A DNA stretch of 64,000 nt from Acinetobacter oleivorans DR1 (GTDB taxonomy: Bacteria > Pseudomonadota > Gammaproteobacteria > Pseudomonadales > Moraxellaceae). Positions within the stretch are counted from its first letter, which is position 1. Each line of letters begins with the position of its first letter. Below, piece by piece: positions 59,941 through 64,000 of this stretch. The notes below the pieces were generated by a model. That model did not search any database. It had not been told where the DNA came from and was given only the letters and a program-made list of their open reading frames with translations. A program made the position numbers and the translations under genes. The stretch lies in NCBI RefSeq assembly GCF_000196795.1, contig NC_014259.1:3162001-3226000 (forward strand), given 5' to 3'.

Positions 59941-60636
59941 ATGGATATGGAATTATATAAATCAGTTGTAGATTTCGTTAGGAATCATAACAAAGCTAGC
60001 ACGTCACATATTCAACGTGCATTTAACCTCAGTTATAACCGTGCCGTTCCAATTATGGATAAATTAGAAGAAGACTATGTAATTAGTCCAATGTCAGCAA
60101 ATGGCAAACGTGAAGTTTATCCAGAAATTGTGGCTGAGCTCCAGCAACAAATTAAAGTTCTAACAGCCGATTTAAAAGAGTCACAAAGTGATTTTGCTTA
60201 TGCATATAAATCTGTCACCAGCTGGACTGAACGTGCATATAAACAACGTGAAAAAGTTGAATTGATTAAGAATGAGGTTGAGCGATTCCAGCAGTCAGGA
60301 TCCCCTTCAGACCTAAATCAATTCTTAAGTAATTTAATTGAATTGGCCACATTTAAAAATGATCATGAATTTACGGATTTTGTCTTATTCCCAAAAGTAG
60401 CTACAAAGGAAATAAACGAAATTTTAGGAATGCAATGTTTTCAATTTATTCGTACAGCTCAGATTTACAGAAAACTTGGCTTTGAAATTAATAAAAAAGC
60501 TGAAGATGAACAAGCATTCTTTTTGTTTAAGTTTCTGCATTTAGCACTAGTACATGGTGATAAGTATTTAAATGTATTTAATGCAGAAACTCGAAATTTA
60601 ATTGAGACATGCGAATCGGGAGCTGCAAATGAGTAA
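59941..60636 (+). CDS. Phage protein with FtsK-gamma-like winged helix and helical body
   Basis: A protein of 231 aa. Residues 5-60 (VVDFVRNHNKASTSHIQRAF, then LSYNRAVPIMDKLEEDYVISPM and ANGKREVYPE) closely follow the gamma domain of the FtsK translocase, which reads KOPS sequences. The FtsK motor is absent; instead a coiled region (IVAELQQQIKVLTADLKESQ) and a helical C-terminus follow. It may bind KOPS or a phage site. The final eight bases overlap the next gene. Confidence 0.7.
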   Translation: MDMELYKSVVDFVRNHNKASTSHIQRAFNLSYNRAVPIMDKLEEDYVISPMSANGKREVYPEIVAELQQQIKVLTADLKESQSDFAYAYKSVTSWTERAYKQREKVELIKNEVERFQQSGSPSDLNQFLSNLIELATFKNDHEFTDFVLFPKVATKEINEILGMQCFQFIRTAQIYRKLGFEINKKAEDEQAFFLFKFLHLALVHGDKYLNVFNAETRNLIETCESGAANE

Positions 60637-61351
60637 ATCAACATTGTGGGCCGTTGCAATGCGGCCTGAAGGTGACAGCCCTCTTAAACAAACACCAGCA
60701 GCTTCTAAAGAATTAGCAGATAGAGCTGTAGAGCGTTATAGAAAAATGCATGAGAAGGAAGGTAATAACTTTTTCTTAGAAATTTTCGATGATGTTATTA
60801 AAGTCCAGAAATGGCACGGTACCCGTAAGGACCATATTAAAAATCTATTTTATGTAGAAAGCTGGTTCACCCAAGCAATGTATCAATGCTTTGATTTGAA
60901 GACAGCTGAACGTGTTTTTAAATTTGATGAAATTGTGAATTGCTACAAGAAAGGATCTGCCCCTCTTGTAACCAAAAGCTTTGATGAAGCAAAACAATTT
61001 TATGGATCTAGTGAGACGGGTTTTAAATATCAGATCCAGCCAATAGAACCACCTGAAAACCTTTTCAATTGGTTTCATCCAGATATTGAATTGTTTGACA
61101 CCATTGAAGAAGGAGCAGAAGCCTATACAAGAGAACAGTGGGCACAACTTCAGGTGAATCTTAGAGTTGAAATTGAAACTCAACTATTAGATTACGATGA
61201 AATACCAAATATACCGGAAGATGCAGTCGTTTGGCCCAACTGGAAGCCAGAACCACCAGAACAAGGACTATTTTTAATTGCAGCATTTGATTCAGAAAAT
61301 GGCCCTGTTCTTTGGTGGGCTAAGCCAAACGTAGAATGTAAGGAGGTTTAA
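60629..61351 (+). CDS. Hypothetical protein, last large gene of the early operon
   Basis: A protein of 240 aa from the ATG at 60629. An N-terminal helical region ELADRAVERYRKMHEKEGNNFF is followed by mixed alpha/beta text and an acidic, Trp/Pro-rich end (VVWPNWKPEPPEQGLFLIAAFD). Overlaps the FtsK-gamma-like gene. No family recognised. Confidence 0.5.
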   Translation: MSKSTLWAVAMRPEGDSPLKQTPAASKELADRAVERYRKMHEKEGNNFFLEIFDDVIKVQKWHGTRKDHIKNLFYVESWFTQAMYQCFDLKTAERVFKFDEIVNCYKKGSAPLVTKSFDEAKQFYGSSETGFKYQIQPIEPPENLFNWFHPDIELFDTIEEGAEAYTREQWAQLQVNLRVEIETQLLDYDEIPNIPEDAVVWPNWKPEPPEQGLFLIAAFDSENGPVLWWAKPNVECKEV

Positions 61352-61522
61352 ATGTCTTGGTATTCTTTAAGACAACTAGCTAAAGAGCTCGGTATGGCTC
61401 CAAATACATTTAAAAAATATTATTTGGAGGATTTCCCGCCAGATCGAGAGTCCAAAACTTATAAAGGATGGACTTCTCAATCCGTAGCTAAAATTAAAAC
61501 TGCAATTCAAGGCGCTAAATAA
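61352..61522 (+). CDS. 56-residue helix-turn-helix protein, putative excisionase
   Basis: An ORF behind AAGGAGG. SWYSLRQLAKELGMAPNTFKKYYLEDFPPD resembles the MerR/Xis-type winged helix, followed by a basic end. It converges on the integrase gene with a 16-bp overlap of 3' ends. Small size, HTH and position next to int argue for recombination directionality. Confidence 0.65.
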   Translation: MSWYSLRQLAKELGMAPNTFKKYYLEDFPPDRESKTYKGWTSQSVAKIKTAIQGAK

Positions 61523-62673
61523 GCGCCTTTTATCCATCCTTCAACCTCATTTGCATACCAAGTCATAAGCTCTACTCGCTCATCCCAATATTCAGCACGG
61601 TTATAAATTTTACTTGTCTTGTCGGCCTTGGTTGATTTATTCACATGTGCGATCTGATAATCGATCACCTCACCACGGAATAATTTACTTTCATTTGCAT
61701 GGGTCGAAAAAAGTGAACGAAAACCATGGGTAACCATTTTATCTTCATAGCCCATTCTTTTAATCATGGTAAGTACCGACTCAGAGGTCATATACTCATA
61801 AGGCTTTCCACGTTTTTTAAATATATAACCATCATCAGTTTTTACGCTTTCGAGTTCCTTAAATAGTGCATAAATCTGCGGCACTAATGGAACCATTAAT
61901 TCCTTTCTTCTTTTCATGCGATCAGCTGGAATAATCCAAACCTTATTTTCAAAATCTAGCTCGCCAGAATCCCATCTAGCTTTTAATAATTCTGTTATAC
62001 GCGTTCCTGTATAACAAACTAGCAGCATCGCCATTTTAACTATGGAACTTGAATGGCTTGCATGCATGCGTCTAAAAAATTCAGGCATCTCGCTTGCAGG
62101 TAAACAAGGATGGCTGTCAGATTCATATTCTGGAATTACATCTTCCACCAATGTACATGGATTACGATCTGAATAATCTGAAGCAATTGCAAAATCAAAT
62201 ACCTGCTTGCCAAGTCTTAATGCACGACTGGCTGTCTCTAAAGTACCTTTTGCAACAATTTCTTTAATTTTCTTCGATATGTGCTTTCTTTCAACTTCAT
62301 TAATTGGAAGATTTTTAAAGTCTTCGGTTAGATATGCAAGTCGATATTCGACTGTGTCATAGTATTTTTTGCTGGTCCACTGAGATTTCATGATACTCAA
62401 CCATTCCTCAACTACTTTATGGACTGGTGGAGAATTGGCAACCTTGCCCTGATATTCTAATTTTAATTGTCTTGCTTGTAGACGAGCTTCCTTACATCCC
62501 ATAATGGGATATTCACCAAGCATTTTTTGATTTTGCTTTCCGTTTTGACGGTATGACAGAACCCATTTCTTTTTCCCGTTTGGAAAGACAGAAATGTTTA
62601 ACCCTTCCCCATCTGCAACTGAATATCTAGATTCTTTAGGTTTTAATGACTTTACTTGGGCATCCGAAAGCAT
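61507..62673 (-). CDS. int: Tyrosine integrase with DUF4102 arm-binding domain
   Basis: A protein of 388 aa. The N-terminal MLSDAQVKSLKPKESRYSVADGEGLNISVF, then KKWVLSYRQNGKQNQKMLGEYP, is the arm-site-binding domain. A core-binding domain spans about 100-195. Catalytic residues are visible as Arg in CYTGTRITELLKARW, HGFR (His-x-x-Arg) in VTHGFRSLFSTHAN, His in IAHVNK and Tyr in KIYNRAEYWDERV. The gene lies 175 bases inside the ssrA attachment site. P4-type integrases of this build commonly use tRNA/tmRNA 3' ends. Confidence 0.95.
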   Translation of the reverse strand: MLSDAQVKSLKPKESRYSVADGEGLNISVFPNGKKKWVLSYRQNGKQNQKMLGEYPIMGCKEARLQARQLKLEYQGKVANSPPVHKVVEEWLSIMKSQWTSKKYYDTVEYRLAYLTEDFKNLPINEVERKHISKKIKEIVAKGTLETASRALRLGKQVFDFAIASDYSDRNPCTLVEDVIPEYESDSHPCLPASEMPEFFRRMHASHSSSIVKMAMLLVCYTGTRITELLKARWDSGELDFENKVWIIPADRMKRRKELMVPLVPQIYALFKELESVKTDDGYIFKKRGKPYEYMTSESVLTMIKRMGYEDKMVTHGFRSLFSTHANESKLFRGEVIDYQIAHVNKSTKADKTSKIYNRAEYWDERVELMTWYANEVEGWIKGAYLAP

Positions 62674-62676
62674 AGT

Positions 62677-62832
62677 GTTATACCGTATAACAATTGTATA
62701 ACAGCTTATAGTGATAAAGTTTGATTATCAATGATTAAGCTGAATCAAGAATGATTAAATCCAAGGCATTAAAAAAGCCCTAAATCATTAAGATTTAAGG
62801 CTTTTTGATCAACTCTAATCATATGTGATTAA
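62677..62832. promoter_or_regulatory. Arm-type integrase/excisionase sites, right end
   Basis: GTATAAC lies at 62685 and 62696, with its reverse complement at 62677. TGATTAA lies at 62732, 62752 and 62826. The first group sits on the int promoter, so integrase may repress itself. Confidence 0.55.
62771..62806 (-). terminator. Phage-supplied replacement terminator for ssrA
   Basis: On the minus strand GCCTTAAATC-N5-GATTTAGGGC is followed by TTTTTT, 43 bases past the tmRNA 3' end and inside the prophage. It substitutes for the host terminator now at 20,584. Confidence 0.75.
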
Positions 62833-62847
62833 CTTTGATCTAAGTAT

Positions 62848-62872
62848 TTGGTGGAGATGGCGGGAGTTGAAC
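62848..62872. repeat. Right prophage attachment site within the ssrA 3' end
   Basis: Identical to 20,624-20,648. It covers the CCA end, acceptor and part of the T-arm of tmRNA, so integration restores a complete gene. Confidence 0.92.
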
Positions 62873-63207
62873 CCGCGTCCGCCAGCATTACGCTCGAGAA
62901 TACTACATGCTTAGATATCGTCTATTGTTTTAACACCAAGTGACCCGACGAACAGGGTACAAGTTGCGATCCTCTAAGTTTGGTATAAAGCCCCGAGGCT
63001 TGACTCTATACGGACTTGTGTGCGTGCGCTACGGTCGGGTTCCTAAACCACAAGTATTCTAGGAAGCGGACAAACTGCCCTTAGGCAGCTAGAGCGTAAG
63101 TTTCGTCGTTTGCGACTAAAATATGCAAATTTGATTTACGAGAGAAAATGCGCTCTCGGCATGCATCTATGAGTTTCATCACCAGCGTCGAAGCCAATAA
63201 CATCCCC
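62849..63207 (-). ncRNA. ssrA: Transfer-messenger RNA
   Basis: A 359-nt gene from GGGGATGTTATTGGCTTCGA at 63,207 down to a T-arm/acceptor ending in CCACCA. The tag frame at 63,113-63,081 reads GCA AAC GAC GAA ACT TAC GCT CTA GCT GCC TAA, i.e. ANDETYALAA, the expected Acinetobacter tag with the AA degradation end. It rescues stalled ribosomes. The last 24 bases were rebuilt by the prophage with no change. Confidence 0.97.
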
Positions 63208-63325
63208 ATGAATGTCTGAACATCATAGCATAACTAAAATAAAATACTGTGCATTTTATCAACAGTCTGCTACTGATGAACATATTTACATAATTGAGTG
63301 TCTTTTGTTTTTTTCAAGGGCCGCA

Positions 63326-63357
63326 TAAAAAAGCTGCCAAAATGACAGCTTTTTTAA
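63326..63357. terminator. Bidirectional terminator after the ggt-like gene
   Basis: AAAAAAGCTG-N9-CAGCTTTTTT lies nine bases past the stop at 63,366 on the minus strand. Confidence 0.8.
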
Positions 63358-63365
63358 AGTTTGGT

Positions 63366-64000
63366 CTATAAAGCACCATTGCCTAACACAATACCTTCAC
63401 GGCGTGGGTCTACTCCACCTGCGTATTTACTTTGATTATTTATATTTACTTTCATAATCGTTGAAATACCACTGGTTTGCGCAGTGTTCGCAACGCCATG
63501 CCCTTTTGCTTTTAAGCCTTCAATCAAATCAAGCAAAGAAAGCTGTACATTCGAGCTATCCACATTGGTGTTTTTGCTATTGGTCGCGCCAAAGTTAACA
63601 AGCGAGGTCGCCTGCTGAGCGTTTAAGTTCCAGTCCAATGCCCCCACCAAAGTTTTAACTACATATTGAATGATCGTGCCGCCGCCTGGTGAACCTGTTG
63701 CCATATAAAACTCATCTGGCGTGGTGCCTTTAAACACTAAAGTTGGTGCCATGGTACTGCGTGGGCGTTTGCCCCCTTCTACACGGTTGGCAACCAGTGC
63801 TCCCGTGCTGTCTAGCGGGTTGGCGCTAAAGTCAGTTAACTGGTTCGATAGCAAGAAACCATCTACCATGTGGAATGAACCCATGCTCGATTCAACAGTC
63901 GATGTCATTGAAACCACATTGCCGTAGGCATCTACAATCGTGAACTGAGTTGTACCGTGTTCAACAGTTGTGTCGACTCCCGAAGCTGGGTTGAAATTAC
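63366..64000 (-). CDS. ggt: Gamma-glutamyltransferase, small-subunit part, 5' end beyond the window
   Basis: The frame is open from the right edge, so the gene starts outside. The precursor cleavage point and nucleophile Thr lie in EHGTTQFTIVDAYGNVVSM (Thr codon at 63,960-63,962); the family usually has TTH here. Further signatures are FLLSNQLTDFSANP and RPRSTMAPTLVFK with MATGSPGGGTIIQ, the oxyanion Gly-Gly region. The end GGVDPRREGIVLGNGAL is typical. A periplasmic enzyme that splits glutathione and gamma-glutamyl peptides. Immediately upstream-side neighbour of ssrA in the chromosome. Confidence 0.9.
   Translation of the reverse strand, partial: NFNPASGVDTTVEHGTTQFTIVDAYGNVVSMTSTVESSMGSFHMVDGFLLSNQLTDFSANPLDSTGALVANRVEGGKRPRSTMAPTLVFKGTTPDEFYMATGSPGGGTIIQYVVKTLVGALDWNLNAQQATSLVNFGATNSKNTNVDSSNVQLSLLDLIEGLKAKGHGVANTAQTSGISTIMKVNINNQSKYAGGVDPRREGIVLGNGAL

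Larger units (their letters stand above)
20649..62872. mobile_element. Lambdoid siphoprophage integrated in ssrA
   Basis: An element of 42.2 kb between perfect 25-bp repeats, with the integrase gene directly inside the ssrA-side end. All modules appear present: integrase and putative Xis, CI/Cro/CII-like control, O-like replication gene, Q-like antiterminator, terminase, portal, head, long-tail genes with tape measure and tip protein, lysis genes and SOS morons. No gene is visibly broken, so the prophage may be inducible. The gene set resembles Acinetobacter siphophages of the Vieuvirus kind, by recall rather than comparison. Confidence 0.92.

Noticed and set aside
63366..63917. Complete short protein starting at the ATG at 63,917
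   Set aside because: The frame continues upstream to the window edge with gamma-glutamyltransferase motifs, so that ATG is internal.
1..64000. CRISPR arrays, insertion sequences, tRNA genes
   Set aside because: No regularly spaced repeats, transposase genes or canonical tRNA found by eye; the only stable RNA gene recognised is tmRNA.

Overview
The window comes from an Acinetobacter chromosome, most likely A. baumannii. The evidence is low GC content, a tmRNA whose tag reads ANDETYALAA, a hemophilin-type heme acquisition locus behind Fur-box-like sites, an OprD-family porin locus, and Acinetobacter-type siphophage genes. The species call is an inference from recognised families; no database was searched.

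Bases 1-5,804 (minus strand) carry part of a heme-uptake locus: a FecI-like sigma factor, a FecR-like anti-sigma factor, a large TonB-dependent receptor with an N-terminal signalling domain, and the 5' part of a secreted hemophilin-like protein that runs off the left edge. Bases 5,893-10,897 hold a LysR regulator divergent from a dihydrodipicolinate-synthase-family lyase, an MFS transporter and an OprD porin. This looks like uptake and cleavage of a small organic acid that I cannot name. Bases 10,900-12,000 are mostly non-coding. They contain a strikingly structured RNA-like element of about 220 nt followed by a tiny ORF, a small lipoprotein gene, and a second stem-enclosed segment.

Bases 12,098-20,301 form an accessory island with a defence-like character. 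A Dam-type adenine methyltransferase, a HerA-type translocase ATPase and a NurA-type nuclease form a tight operon, closed by a hairpin. Next to it lie a soluble protein plus four-helix membrane protein pair, a winged-helix/HNH endonuclease and two other membrane proteins. The island abuts the prophage.

Bases 20,624-62,872 are a complete-looking lambdoid siphoprophage of 42.2 kb inserted in the 3' end of ssrA. A perfect 25-bp direct repeat marks both ends, and each end carries arm-type integrase motifs. From the left end it holds a plus-strand SOS module (HMCES/YedK-like protein, UmuD, UmuC) and membrane morons. The minus-strand late operon follows, read from right to left: Q-like antiterminator, late promoter with terminators, Dam, nuclease, metallopeptidase, terminase, portal, head, tail, lysis. 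The early-left region has a CII-like protein, Cro, a cytosine methyltransferase and an O-like replication protein with iterons inside its gene. The immunity region has CI between two operator clusters. A plus-strand early operon (RecA-like ATPase, FtsK-gamma-domain protein, putative Xis) converges on the integrase. The regulatory layout closely parallels lambda: two operator clusters, iterons in the O gene, pR' directly after Q with terminators behind it, and a frameshifted tail chaperone.

Bases 62,849-63,207 are the restored ssrA gene. The window ends in the small-subunit part of a gamma-glutamyltransferase.
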